A stretch of DNA of 30,980 nt from JALYXS01 sp051003795. GTDB lineage: Bacteria; Acidobacteriota; Terriglobia; Bryobacterales; Bryobacteraceae. The position numbers were made by a program, and so were the translations under genes. This document shows positions 1 through 7,400 of this stretch, piece after piece. Under the pieces are notes generated by a model. The model was not told the origin of the DNA, ran no database searches, and saw only the letters and a program-made list of their open reading frames with translations. The stretch covers positions 1 to 30,980 of the forward strand of contig JBPCKZ010000147.1 in the NCBI GenBank assembly GCA_051003795.1, read 5' to 3'. How positions within the stretch are numbered: the first letter of the stretch is position 1; each line of letters starts with the position of its first letter.

Positions 1-90
1 GTCCACACTCGTGTGGAAACTTGTTTCAAGTGACTAAAACCCTGTGTCCACACGAGTGTGGACACGGCAGGCACAAGTGCCCGCGCCACA
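1..90. repeat. Cluster of nested palindromes (REP-like intergenic element)
   Basis: Bases 1-17 and 47-63 are perfect 17-bp reverse complements. Each arm is itself nearly palindromic: the second extends to 44-65 as 10-bp arms around a central GA. Between them, 16-27 (GAAAC-TT-GTTTC) and 19-31 (ACTTG-TTT-CAAGT) form overlapping small palindromes. A further hairpin is centred on AA at 75-76, with GGCAC/GTGCC arms (70-74, 77-81) and outer TGTGG/CCACA (57-61, 86-90). The element lies 50 nt beyond the stop of the minus-strand cytochrome/WD40 gene and has no long T-tract, so it looks more like a dispersed palindromic repeat than a classic terminator. It may continue beyond the window edge. Confidence 0.6.
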
Positions 91-139
91 ATTCGGCCCA
101 AGCCAATTTTCGCCCCGCGATGGAAATCGCCGAACTTAC

Positions 140-1486
140 TCACCGGCTGCTCACCGTTACGGTCAATGGAACCGGCACGAAATCCTTCACCAGTTCACCC
201 GTGGCCGAGTTGTAAATCCGCACGTGCCCGTCGAACCCGCCTGTCGCCACGCGGTCGCCCGCGGGATTGAAGGCAACAGCATAGATTCCCGCCCGATGCC
301 CTTTGCATGACGCGAGCGGCGCGCCCGTCTCGGCGTTGTACACGTTGACTTGCGCACCCATTCCGCCCACCGCGATTTTTCCGCCATCTCCCGACCATGC
401 CAGCGCGGCAATCGCTCCATCCTGGCGCGGCAGCTTGCGAATCAGAGTCGTGTCGTCGGCGATTTTCATCACTTTCGGCCGGTCCATCATATAGATGTAG
501 GGTGTCCGCTCCTCGCCACCAATCACGACGATGTCCTTCTTCGGATGACGCGCGATGGCCATCAACTCGCCGCGCAATAAGTTCACGTTTTCGAGGAACG
601 CGCCCGACGCGGCATCGCTCAATTTGGCCGCGCGATCGCGCCCCACCGAGACCACGCGTTTCCCATCCACTCCGAAGGCGGTCCCGAGCACCCAATTTTC
701 ATGATTCCCGATCTTCTGCAATTCCTTGCCGGAAGCCGCATCGATCAGCCGCACGGTGTTGTCCGCCCCGCCCACCGCGATTTCCTTTCCATCCGGCGAA
801 AGCGACGCGCCAAAAACGGTATCGTTGGTCAACGTGATGGACCTTGTAAGCTTTCCGGTCGTCGCATTCCAGATTTGCACTTCGCCGAATCGCGCCGGAG
901 TGCCGCCAACCGCGATCAGTGAAGCGCCGTCCGCCGGGTAGACGATCGCGTTCAACCGTTCCGACATCCCGACCAGCCGCAATAGCAAGCCGCTGCCGTC
1001 GGACTTGTGGAGCAGCACCTCGCGATAACCGGAAACGGCGAGCGTCTTCCCATCCGGCGAATACGCGAGAGCGCTGATGACCGGCGGTTGTGAATATACG
1101 GGCGGGTGGTCGGCCGAAATCGTGTCTTTGGCTTCCGGAGGGCTATCGTCTTTCGCGCCGGCGGAAATCCAATTCGCGATGGACGCGATCTGATCGGCCG
1201 CGAGCGCAGGGCCGCCCAGCGGCATCGCGGGCTTCATCTCGCCCTTGACGTACTTAAGGATCAGACTCTCGCCCGACGATCCCGCGTGGAATGTTGGACC
1301 CCGCTTGCCGCCTTGCGCAAGCCCGGCGAAGGTGGTGAGATCGAGGCCCGAACTTTGGACACTAGGCTGGTGGCATCCCTGGCATTGCCGCTGCAGTATG
1401 GGCCGCACGTCGCGGAAGTAACTGGCGGGCGTATCTGCCGCGGCCGCGGACGAAAACAGGCAAACGAAAATCAAACACGCGCGCAT
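140..1486 (-). CDS. Exported cytochrome c (PSCyt1-like) domain fused to WD40 repeats
   Basis: 448 aa. A signal peptide (about residues 1-17, ending AAAA-DTP) precedes a Planctomycete-type cytochrome c domain. Its single haem site is CQGCH (C35, C38, H39), and EMKPAMP near residue 85 offers a possible Met ligand. From about residue 125 to the C-terminus there are WD40-type blades with recurring 'A.SPDGK..AVGG' and 'V..WNATTGK' signatures, giving a beta-propeller. The protein is probably periplasmic; a role in electron transfer or scaffolding is inferred. It lies 36 nt downstream of the FG-GAP gene on the same strand, so co-transcription is possible. In Planctomycetes and Acidobacteria such cytochrome domains often accompany DUF1549/DUF1553 proteins, but none are seen here. 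The domain call is firm; the function is unknown. Confidence 0.85.
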   Translation of the reverse strand: MRACLIFVCLFSSAAAADTPASYFRDVRPILQRQCQGCHQPSVQSSGLDLTTFAGLAQGGKRGPTFHAGSSGESLILKYVKGEMKPAMPLGGPALAADQIASIANWISAGAKDDSPPEAKDTISADHPPVYSQPPVISALAYSPDGKTLAVSGYREVLLHKSDGSGLLLRLVGMSERLNAIVYPADGASLIAVGGTPARFGEVQIWNATTGKLTRSITLTNDTVFGASLSPDGKEIAVGGADNTVRLIDAASGKELQKIGNHENWVLGTAFGVDGKRVVSVGRDRAAKLSDAASGAFLENVNLLRGELMAIARHPKKDIVVIGGEERTPYIYMMDRPKVMKIADDTTLIRKLPRQDGAIAALAWSGDGGKIAVGGMGAQVNVYNAETGAPLASCKGHRAGIYAVAFNPAGDRVATGGFDGHVRIYNSATGELVKDFVPVPLTVTVSSR

Positions 1487-1522
1487 TGTGCCGTGGTTGT
1501 GATTCTATCACCTGAGCCGCCA

Positions 1523-2794
1523 TTATTTCTTCTGATGCTGCCACTCCGCCTGGGAACCTTCACCGGGGAAGGGCCACGTCGTATTGTTCAGCAGAAGTTC
1601 CTTCTCGCGCTGGGCTTTCGGAACCCGATCGACCTTCAGGTTCTCGAAAAAGTGAACGCCCGTCTTGCCCGCGGTGGCGATGTCCACGTCGCCGTCGCCA
1701 TCCAGGTCGGCGACCATAAACTGCGTTCCCGCGCCGGCCGTTCCATTCAGCGAGATCGGGTAGCGCGTGAACCGACCCGTCTTACGATCGATCTTGTAGT
1801 AATAAATTACCAGCGGATCGTAAGAGCCCGGATCGTTGCCGTCATGTCCGCGATAGCGCTTCCCGGCGATTAATTCCTGCTCGCCATCGCCGTCGATGTC
1901 CGCCATTTTCAAAACATGTATCTGTGAAAACGATTCATCGATAGTGTGTTTGACCCACTGACGATTCGCCTTCTGTTCCAACCAGTACAGGCCATAGCTG
2001 TGGCCGCGGCCGTAAATGATGTCCTGCTTCCCATCGCCATTGACGTCGTAAGCGATAATCGGAAACCCCGCCTCGCCGAGTTCCCATTCGCCATGCCACT
2101 CCCACTTGTCTTGATCCGCGTCGATGTTTTTGAACCAGCCATGAACCGAGAGAACGTCGGCCTTGCCATCGCCATCCACGTCCGCGATTCCGATTCCATG
2201 TCCGTCTTCCGCGCGGCCGCCCAGCTTATGCACTTTCGGCTCCGGGCCCGCGAAATCCACCCAGACGATCCCGGAACGGCCGTAATGCGCCAGCGCGAGA
2301 TCGGGCTTGCCATCGCCATTGATATCGGCCATCCAACCGCCCTCGGTTTCAATCATGTGCGCGATCAGATGCCGCTGCCACATGACGCCGGGCTTCTTGG
2401 GATTTTCATACCACCACAATCCGTCGGTCATCCAACCGACGGTGACAATGTCGGGCGCGCCGTCATGATTCACGTCGACGGCCCACTCACCGCAATCCGA
2501 GACGAATTCATTAGTGATCTCGACGGTGCGGTACTGATGCCGCTTCCACTCGCCGCCTTGCGGACCGGGATTTTCATACCAATAGGCCCCGCTGAAAATA
2601 TCCGGCCGCCCGTCGCCGTTCATGTCGATGGTGGTGATGCCTTCGGCATGGTCGGTGCCGAGGCGGTGAATGAAGAAAGCCGCTTGCGGCACGTTGCCGG
2701 GAGCGTTGCCCCGCGTCTGATTGAGTTGGGTGGAACCAGTGTGCGTGAGCGCGAGAAGCGCGATTGCGGGAAGGAAGAGTCGCTTCGATTTCAT
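1523..2794 (-). CDS. Exported FG-GAP/VCBS-repeat protein
   Basis: 423 aa from the ATG at 2794. The frame stays open upstream to 3265, but that part is antisense to the LarA-like gene and lacks a signal peptide, whereas the 2794 start gives a good one (MKSKRLFLPAIALLALTHTG). Seven calcium-binding-loop repeats of the type D-[MVIL]-[ND]-[GH]-DG-x-x-[DE]-[IVL] (for example DMNGDGRPDI, DINGDGKPDL, DLDGDGDVDI) run along the length, with tryptophan-rich 'YWYENPG' and 'WWYENP' strands between them. This is the FG-GAP/VCBS beta-propeller fold of integrin alpha-like proteins. It is probably secreted or periplasmic and binds Ca2+. No catalytic domain is visible. The gene begins 44 nt after the LarA-like gene stops. 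Confidence 0.85.
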   Translation of the reverse strand: MKSKRLFLPAIALLALTHTGSTQLNQTRGNAPGNVPQAAFFIHRLGTDHAEGITTIDMNGDGRPDIFSGAYWYENPGPQGGEWKRHQYRTVEITNEFVSDCGEWAVDVNHDGAPDIVTVGWMTDGLWWYENPKKPGVMWQRHLIAHMIETEGGWMADINGDGKPDLALAHYGRSGIVWVDFAGPEPKVHKLGGRAEDGHGIGIADVDGDGKADVLSVHGWFKNIDADQDKWEWHGEWELGEAGFPIIAYDVNGDGKQDIIYGRGHSYGLYWLEQKANRQWVKHTIDESFSQIHVLKMADIDGDGEQELIAGKRYRGHDGNDPGSYDPLVIYYYKIDRKTGRFTRYPISLNGTAGAGTQFMVADLDGDGDVDIATAGKTGVHFFENLKVDRVPKAQREKELLLNNTTWPFPGEGSQAEWQHQKK

Positions 2795-2838
2795 GGTTCC
2801 AGTATGCACTCCATACCCGGTAATGGGTGACTCCGCCA

Positions 2839-4116
2839 TCATCCCGCGGTAACCGCGGACGCCTCGGACGCCAAGTTGCCCGCAGCATCGAACGGCCACT
2901 CGAACGCCGGGCCGGTGACTTCGACATCTCCCGCCGGACTCGCCGACCCAAGCAAATTCTCGCTTATGGCGATATGCGATAACTCCAGCGTGTTGCGAAT
3001 CCAGGCAAACGTCACCTCGCTTGGATCGGCACGGCCCACCACCGCCGCCAAAATTTCCAGAGCTTCGCGATCCGTTGCCGCGCGAATTGGCGTTTTGATA
3101 GTCAATATGTTGGATGAAGCCATGGCGTTGACCTTCGTCGCTTTCCAATCGATTTTTTCGTAAAACCGGTCGGAAATCACGTCCGCCAGCCCTACGCCGA
3201 CGGCGTTGCCGTAAGAAAGCGCACTCAGGTCGCGGACGTAAATCCGCCTGATCCGGGGCGCCCACGGCCAGGGATTCACGGTCCCATAAGGATGCCGGTT
3301 CACCACTTTCGAATCCATGCCCACGCCGCTGATGTGCTTGCCCACTTCATCGACGATCAGAATGTCGATGTCGTCGAACAGCAGGCGCGCCATCCAGGAA
3401 CGGGCGATCATCAGCAGCTTTTCCTCCTCCTCTTCCATCCGAACGGCGGACAGCGCCGCGACTTTCGCCGTCGCGTGGTGAGCGTCCTCCACGATGGCGA
3501 GGCCGCCGATCACTTTCCCGGAAGCGAGCACATGCCGTCCCACCGACCGGATGACGGCACCGAGCCCGAGTCGGACGCCATGCCGGTGATAATTGGTCGC
3601 GCCTTGCAGCTTGCCAAGTCCGATGGACGCCATTTTCAGGAGACCGCTTTCAATGGGCGCGTCGAACGTGGTGTGCCATTTCACGCGATTCACCACGAAC
3701 ACGCCATCGCTTTGCAAAGCATTTCGGTCGAAATAGGTTTCGATGCCGTCGGGCGTCGTGCCGAACGGGGCGGCATCGACGCAACTTTTTATGGGGCATC
3801 CCATCGCGACCTCCGTCACGCCATAGTGCGCCAGGACGTCCAGTTGGCCCAGATCCGTGCCGCCTCCGTGACTGCCCATTGCCGGAACGACGAAAGGCTG
3901 AAACCCGCGCTCGCGGAAGTGATCGACGGTGGATCGGACGATCGTCGCGAGATTGGAAATGCCCCGGCTGCCCGCGCCGATGGCGATGCGCGCGCCGGGC
4001 GCGAATCCCGCGCCGGCATCCACTGCCGCGAGTTCCGCGCGGACGGCCCCGGCAACGTCGGGAAGACCCCGGTTCGGGAAATGTTGAAGGACGGGTATCG
4101 GACTGGCGAGCCGCAT
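2839..4116 (-). CDS. LarA-like (lactate racemase domain, DUF2088-type) protein
   Basis: 425 aa from the ATG at 4116 (first residues MRLASPIPVLQHFPNRGL). An in-frame ATG at 4161 is an alternative. The N-terminal half carries the LarA-family nucleotide-binding-like region, with GAGSRGISNL near residue 50 and the PAMGSHGGG turn near 80. It is followed by GCPI, the VNRVKWHTTFDAPIESG segment and IGLGKLQGA. The C-terminal half contains the second alpha/beta domain (DDIDILIVDEVGKHISGVGMD). LarA itself racemises lactate with a nickel-pincer cofactor, but many paralogues of this size have unknown substrates. No cofactor-making larB/C/E genes are nearby, so racemase activity cannot be claimed. There is no signal peptide, so it is probably cytoplasmic. 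Its reading frame is open upstream into a TPR gene fragment. Confidence 0.8.
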   Translation of the reverse strand: MRLASPIPVLQHFPNRGLPDVAGAVRAELAAVDAGAGFAPGARIAIGAGSRGISNLATIVRSTVDHFRERGFQPFVVPAMGSHGGGTDLGQLDVLAHYGVTEVAMGCPIKSCVDAAPFGTTPDGIETYFDRNALQSDGVFVVNRVKWHTTFDAPIESGLLKMASIGLGKLQGATNYHRHGVRLGLGAVIRSVGRHVLASGKVIGGLAIVEDAHHATAKVAALSAVRMEEEEEKLLMIARSWMARLLFDDIDILIVDEVGKHISGVGMDSKVVNRHPYGTVNPWPWAPRIRRIYVRDLSALSYGNAVGVGLADVISDRFYEKIDWKATKVNAMASSNILTIKTPIRAATDREALEILAAVVGRADPSEVTFAWIRNTLELSHIAISENLLGSASPAGDVEVTGPAFEWPFDAAGNLASEASAVTAG

Positions 4117-4162
4117 CTCGCTCAGGTTATCACCAGCGCAGCCGGCACTTACATCGACCATT

Positions 4163-4472
4163 GATTCCCCGACCCGGTGAGCCGCGTGCTGAAACTCAAA
4201 GTTGTTGGGGAAGTCGATGTGAAGCTTTCGTTGCACATCCAAGGCGGCGTCATAAGCCCTTTCCGCCAGGCGATGAAGTGTTGGAAGCGGTCTTTCCGTT
4301 TCGCCGGCCCAGTTGTAAGCATCGCCCAGAGAGGATTGATATCGATTGTTACCCGGAAAATCTCTGGTTAGCTGCTGGAGTTGATCGATCGCGGTTTGAT
4401 AGTGCGGGACGGCTTGCGCCGGTTGATCGAGCAACCGGTAAACCTGCCCCAATCGGTGACGTTCGCGCAAAA
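4163..4472 (-). pseudogene. TPR-repeat fragment, probable C-terminal remnant of a TPR Ser/Thr kinase
   Basis: About 100 codons are in frame with, and immediately upstream of, the LarA-like gene. They read as TPR helices: GQVYRLLDQPAQAVPHYQTA, then LTRDFPGNNRYQSSLGDAYN and a second A..AALDVQRKLHIDFPN.FEFQ unit. In TPR-containing Ser/Thr kinases of Acidobacteria and Planctomycetes this pattern follows an 'AVDEML...PQME.LRR.LLE.A..FY' linker. The matching linker lies next door on the opposite strand (4482-4710). No convincing start codon or RBS precedes the fragment. I interpret it as debris of a rearranged gene, with the kinase origin inferred from family knowledge. Confidence 0.6.
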
Positions 4473-4481
4473 ACGGCTTTG

Positions 4482-4710
4482 ACCCATTACCTGGGAATTG
4501 CCCTCAATCAACGAAACGTGGCCCGCGACCAGCGGAGTCGGGCCCGTTCGAAACTGCAGCTTGCCGAAAAGGCCGTCGAAGAGATGTTGCTCTCCGCCGA
4601 AACCGAGTCGGCGCGCGTGGCTGCCGGCTCGCCTGAGATGGAACAGCTCAAAAGAGAGTTGTTGCATAAAGCGGAGGGTTTTTATGTCACTTTCCGCGCC
4701 GCCGACCAGG
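4482..4710 (+). pseudogene. Fragment of a TPR-kinase linker region, inverted relative to its neighbour
   Basis: The plus-strand frame reads as the juxtamembrane linker typical of TPR Ser/Thr kinases: ALNQRNVARDQRSRARSKLQ, then LAEKAVEEMLL, SPEMEQLKRELLHKAEGFY. No kinase catalytic motifs (GxGxxG, HRD, DFG) are present. The frame is open far beyond this segment in both directions, but the flanks have no recognisable family pattern and are antisense to other remnants. In an intact protein this linker directly precedes the TPR part, yet here that part reads on the minus strand (4472-4163). An inversion with one end near 4472-4497 and the other near 4700 would explain the arrangement. Confidence 0.5.
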
Positions 4711-5013
4711 TGGATGGACAAGTCGCACCGATCCAACTCCCCGTGTATGAAGTCCGTTCGCTCCCCGGTAACCGTCGAAATTGGCTGCCGAGGGAAACCA
4801 GAACGCCGGACCGCCTAAGCTTGAGCAGAATGCATCCTCGAAGCAATCGTCCCCCGCTAACTTGGGATCGCGCCAGACTTCAACTTCCTCTCCTAGCCAC
4901 ATGTCAAGCCGGGTTTTTAGGTGATTGCTAAAGTCAGTCACCCATTTGTGGCCCCTCCATGGTTGATCGTCCAAATGGGCATAACTTACGAACGCTTCAG
5001 GGTCAAACTTCAC
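4690..5013 (-). pseudogene. Truncated, frameshifted TIR-domain gene
   Basis: The GTG start at 5013 gives about 62 residues of a bacterial TIR domain: FVSYAHLDD (strand A/box 1 region), a helical stretch and WLGEEVEVWRDPKLAGDD (box 2-like region). After FEDAF the frame loses similarity. About 30 codons further, a different minus-strand frame resumes plausible sequence, TGERTDFIHGELDRCDLSIH followed by LVGG, which resembles the 'E...SDLSIHLVG' strand of DUF4062/TIR-like effector proteins. It then runs into the inverted kinase-linker fragment near 4700. An intact TIR domain is about 130-150 residues, so this copy is broken by a frameshift or deletion plus truncation. It overlaps the upstream small gene by 11 nt and has an AGAGG site just before the GTG. 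Bacterial TIR domains act as NADases or scaffolds; this remnant is probably inactive. Confidence 0.6.
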
Positions 5014-5206
5014 GATTACCTCTGAATTCCGCCGTATTACGTGCTTGATCCGCTGCCGGCGGGATTCGGATCGGCGGCCCCGGCGGTTTTTGATTCGGGT
5101 CTTGAAGAAAGTTGACGCTGCGCAAGGCCGCCTTGGCTACTGGCGGCGGTTCTTCCGCAACAATGCCGCCCGGCAACAATACAGAAATTAGAAACAACGG
5201 AATCAT
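5003..5206 (-). CDS. Small secreted protein of unknown function
   Basis: 67 aa. The ATG at 5206 is preceded by a good Shine-Dalgarno site (GGAGGG, plus coordinates 5211-5216), better than at most genes here. The N-terminus MIPLFLISVLLPGGIVAEEP looks like a short signal peptide. The rest is proline-rich (PPGPPIRIPP) with no recognised domain. It starts 24 nt after the TPR gene ends and its stop overlaps the GTG start of the TIR fragment, so the three minus-strand genes look like one former transcription unit. Because the neighbours are broken, it may be a surviving bystander. Coding status is likely from the RBS and overlap, but unproven. Confidence 0.45.
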   Translation of the reverse strand: MIPLFLISVLLPGGIVAEEPPPVAKAALRSVNFLQDPNQKPPGPPIRIPPAADQARNTAEFRGNREV

Positions 5207-5230
5207 AAGCCCTCCGAAAGCAAATGAAAT

Positions 5231-6184
5231 TCATGGTTCTACATCTGAGTGCGCCGTCCGGCGTTCTCGTTTCACTTGGTCAAGCTCATCCTCGACATCC
5301 TTCCGATCCACGCCGGTTAACTCCGGAAAAAGGCCGGACGCGTTTCGGATCGCCTCGCTCGCCTTGGCCCGCAAGCCCAAGCCGCGATAAGCGAGGGCAA
5401 GCTCACAATAATCCCAAGCGATTTTGGCCTTCGATCCAGCGGCTTTATGTTCACCAACGGCTCGCAAAAGAAGCGGGACCGCGCCCTTATAATTCCTCTC
5501 AACTTCGTTCAGAAAGGCCAAATTTAAAAGTGCCTGGGCGTACTTAACGTGAAAATCGGCCGAAATCCCGGCGCTTCCCAGAGTTTCGAACCCGGCGATT
5601 GCCGCGTGGTACTCGCGTTTTGCGGCTGCGCGGTCCTTTTTAGATTCCAATATGCGGCCCCGTATATCGTGGGCGTGGCCAATTCCGTTCTTAAGGACGG
5701 TACCGGATCGGACAGCCGTTCCAGTAACGCAAGAGCATCCCGCGCTCTGTTTTCCGCCGTTAGGGTCTCGCCTTTATCGATCGCCCGAGGGAACTGCCGC
5801 CGCGCTTCATCGAGCCGGCCGCGTTGTTGCACGAGTAATCCGCGGTTATTCAAGACGCGCGCAAGCTCTTGCCGGCACTCCGTCGCGAGTTCGCCCGAAG
5901 ATTTAGTGCCGGAAAGCGGAGTTACCAAGGCGATAGCCTCTCGATAATCCGAATCGGCATCGTCCAGATTCCCAATCTCCGCCCGTAGAATGCCGCGGTT
6001 GTAAAGGGTTCGAGCGAGCTTTTGCGGTCAACCACTCGAACACCCGTTCATCCGTGACCTGGCAGATGGCCGCGCTGGCTGTGTCGTTCCCTACGCTCCC
6101 GGGAACAAGTTTCCGCTCGATGGAATCGCCTATCCACGAATCGGGCGTACAGGATGCCCAAACCAGCCAGTGCCTTTTTGATCC
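5231..6184 (-). pseudogene. TPR-repeat protein gene disrupted by two frameshifts
   Basis: Reading the minus strand, three frames join into one TPR-rich protein. Frame one (about 6184-6014) ends ...QVTDERVFEWLTA. At an AAAA run near 6014 the frame shifts by one to KLARTLYNRGILRAEIGNLD and continues through RQELARVLNNRGLLVQQRGR. Near 5695-5703 a second one-base shift leads from LALLERLSDPVP to VLKNGIGHAHDIRGRILESK and on to the stop at 5231, through NLAFLNEVERNYKGAVPLLL and CELALAYRGLGLRAKASEAI. At least four TPR-like helix pairs are visible. The upstream portion (WLVWASCTPDSWIGDSIERK) is not recognised. The gene is probably truncated where the plus-strand AhpD-like gene begins. Sequencing error at both shifts is the main alternative. 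Confidence 0.6.
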
Positions 6185-6616
6185 ATGGCCTTCGCGCGCT
6201 ACCATGGGCCATCCATGATCGAATACCCAGACGCCAGTCCCGAAGTTCGCGCCATGTATGACGACATCATGGCGACCCGTCACACGGACTGGATCAACAA
6301 TTTTTGGAAGGTGCTGGCGCAAGATCCCGCCACCTTGCGGCGCACCTGGGAGAGCGTCAAACAGATCATGGCGCCGGGCGCGCTCGATGCCATAACTAAA
6401 GAGATGATCTACGTGGCCGTCAGCGCGACGAATCAGTGCCCCTACTGCATTGCTTCACACACGGCCTCCGCGCGGAAAGCCGGAATGACGGATGCGATGT
6501 TCGCCGAAATGATGGCGGTGGTTGGAATGGCCAACGAAACGAACCGTCTGGCCAGCGGATACCGCGTCGAAATCGACGAGCGTTTTCAAGCACCGGAATC
6601 CGCCGTGTTACCCTGA
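6185..6616 (+). CDS. AhpD-family carboxymuconolactone decarboxylase/alkylhydroperoxidase-like protein
   Basis: 143 aa. The AhpD/CMD core has the redox motif C-P-Y-C-x3-H (CPYCIASH, about residues 84-91) in the helix context MIYVAVSATNQ...SHTASARKAGMTD. The N-terminal segment MYDDIMATRHTDWINNFWKV is characteristic of the short peroxidase-related AhpD-like subfamily. Two in-frame ATGs are possible, 6185 and 6215; the second (MIEYPDASPEV) matches where such proteins usually begin, and neither has a clear RBS. The family reduces peroxides using the CxxC pair and a proton-relay histidine. The stop is 9 nt before recO, so it may head the recO-glyQS-ppdK transcription unit. Confidence 0.8.
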   Translation: MAFARYHGPSMIEYPDASPEVRAMYDDIMATRHTDWINNFWKVLAQDPATLRRTWESVKQIMAPGALDAITKEMIYVAVSATNQCPYCIASHTASARKAGMTDAMFAEMMAVVGMANETNRLASGYRVEIDERFQAPESAVLP

Positions 6617-6625
6617 AATTTCCGC

Positions 6626-7396
6626 ATGCCCGCTCGCTTGAGCGAAGCCATCGTTTTGCAGACATATCCATTGAAAGAGTCGGATCTGATCGTCAGTTTT
6701 CTGGCGCGCGACGCCGGTAAATTGCGCGGCGTGGCGAAGCGCGCGCGAAGGCCCAAGAGCAATTTCGGGTCGGGACTCGAGCGTCTCTCGGAAGTGAAGC
6801 TGTCTTATTTTCAACGCGAAAACCGCGAGTTGGTGAACCTCGATTCCTGCGATCTGGTCCATTCGCAATTCGGCCTCTCGTCCGATTATTTCGCTTCCGT
6901 CGCGCTCGACTACATTGCCGAAATTTCCGAGCAGCTTTTGCCGGCGGCGGAACCGAATGAAAAATATTTCCGCCTATTGACCGCCGTGCTCGACCATTTG
7001 CGATCCGGCGAACCCGGAGCAGTTTGGCGCGCCGTCACTTACTTCACACTGTGGGCGGTGCGCCTCGCGGGCCTGCTCCCGGAACTGCACGTCTGCTTAA
7101 CTTGCGGCGGATGGCTGGACGATCCGGAGTCGCCCGAAAAGGCGTTTTTTGCCCGCGCGCGCAACGGGCTTTCCTGCGGGCGCTGCAGGCGAACGCTGGA
7201 TTTGCGGAATACGTGGGAGTTGACCGGCGCATCGAAGACACTGGCCGAGCATATGCTGCGCACTTCGATTTCCCAAATCTCGAAAGACGCGTGGGTGCAG
7301 GCGACCGCGGCCGACTTGCGCCGCTTCCTCGTCCAGCAGATCGAAATGCAAATCGAGCGCCGGTTGCGAACCGCCGAAATGCTGGAAGCCGCCTGA
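6626..7396 (+). CDS. recO: DNA repair protein RecO
   Basis: 256 aa, normal for the family. The N-terminal OB fold is recognisable (EAIVLQTYPLKESDLIVSFL, then GKLRGVAKRARRPKS). The helical domain follows, with a zinc finger C157-x2-C160 ... C184-x2-C187 (HVCLTCGGW and SCGRCRR). RecO works with RecR and RecF to load RecA onto SSB-coated ssDNA at gaps in the cytoplasm. The gene sits 9 nt after the AhpD-like gene and 4 nt before glyQ. The linkage of recO to glyQS is seen in several phyla and supports the assignment. Confidence 0.93.
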   Translation: MPARLSEAIVLQTYPLKESDLIVSFLARDAGKLRGVAKRARRPKSNFGSGLERLSEVKLSYFQRENRELVNLDSCDLVHSQFGLSSDYFASVALDYIAEISEQLLPAAEPNEKYFRLLTAVLDHLRSGEPGAVWRAVTYFTLWAVRLAGLLPELHVCLTCGGWLDDPESPEKAFFARARNGLSCGRCRRTLDLRNTWELTGASKTLAEHMLRTSISQISKDAWVQATAADLRRFLVQQIEMQIERRLRTAEMLEAA

Positions 7397-7400
7397 ACGG

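Noticed and set aside
2795..3265. N-terminal extension of the FG-GAP protein frame
   Set aside because: It is antisense to the LarA-like gene, has no family pattern, and the signal peptide begins at 2794.
3292..4164. Long plus-strand open frame opposite the LarA-like gene
   Set aside because: Its translation has no recognisable motif and mirrors the codon bias of the strongly supported minus-strand gene.
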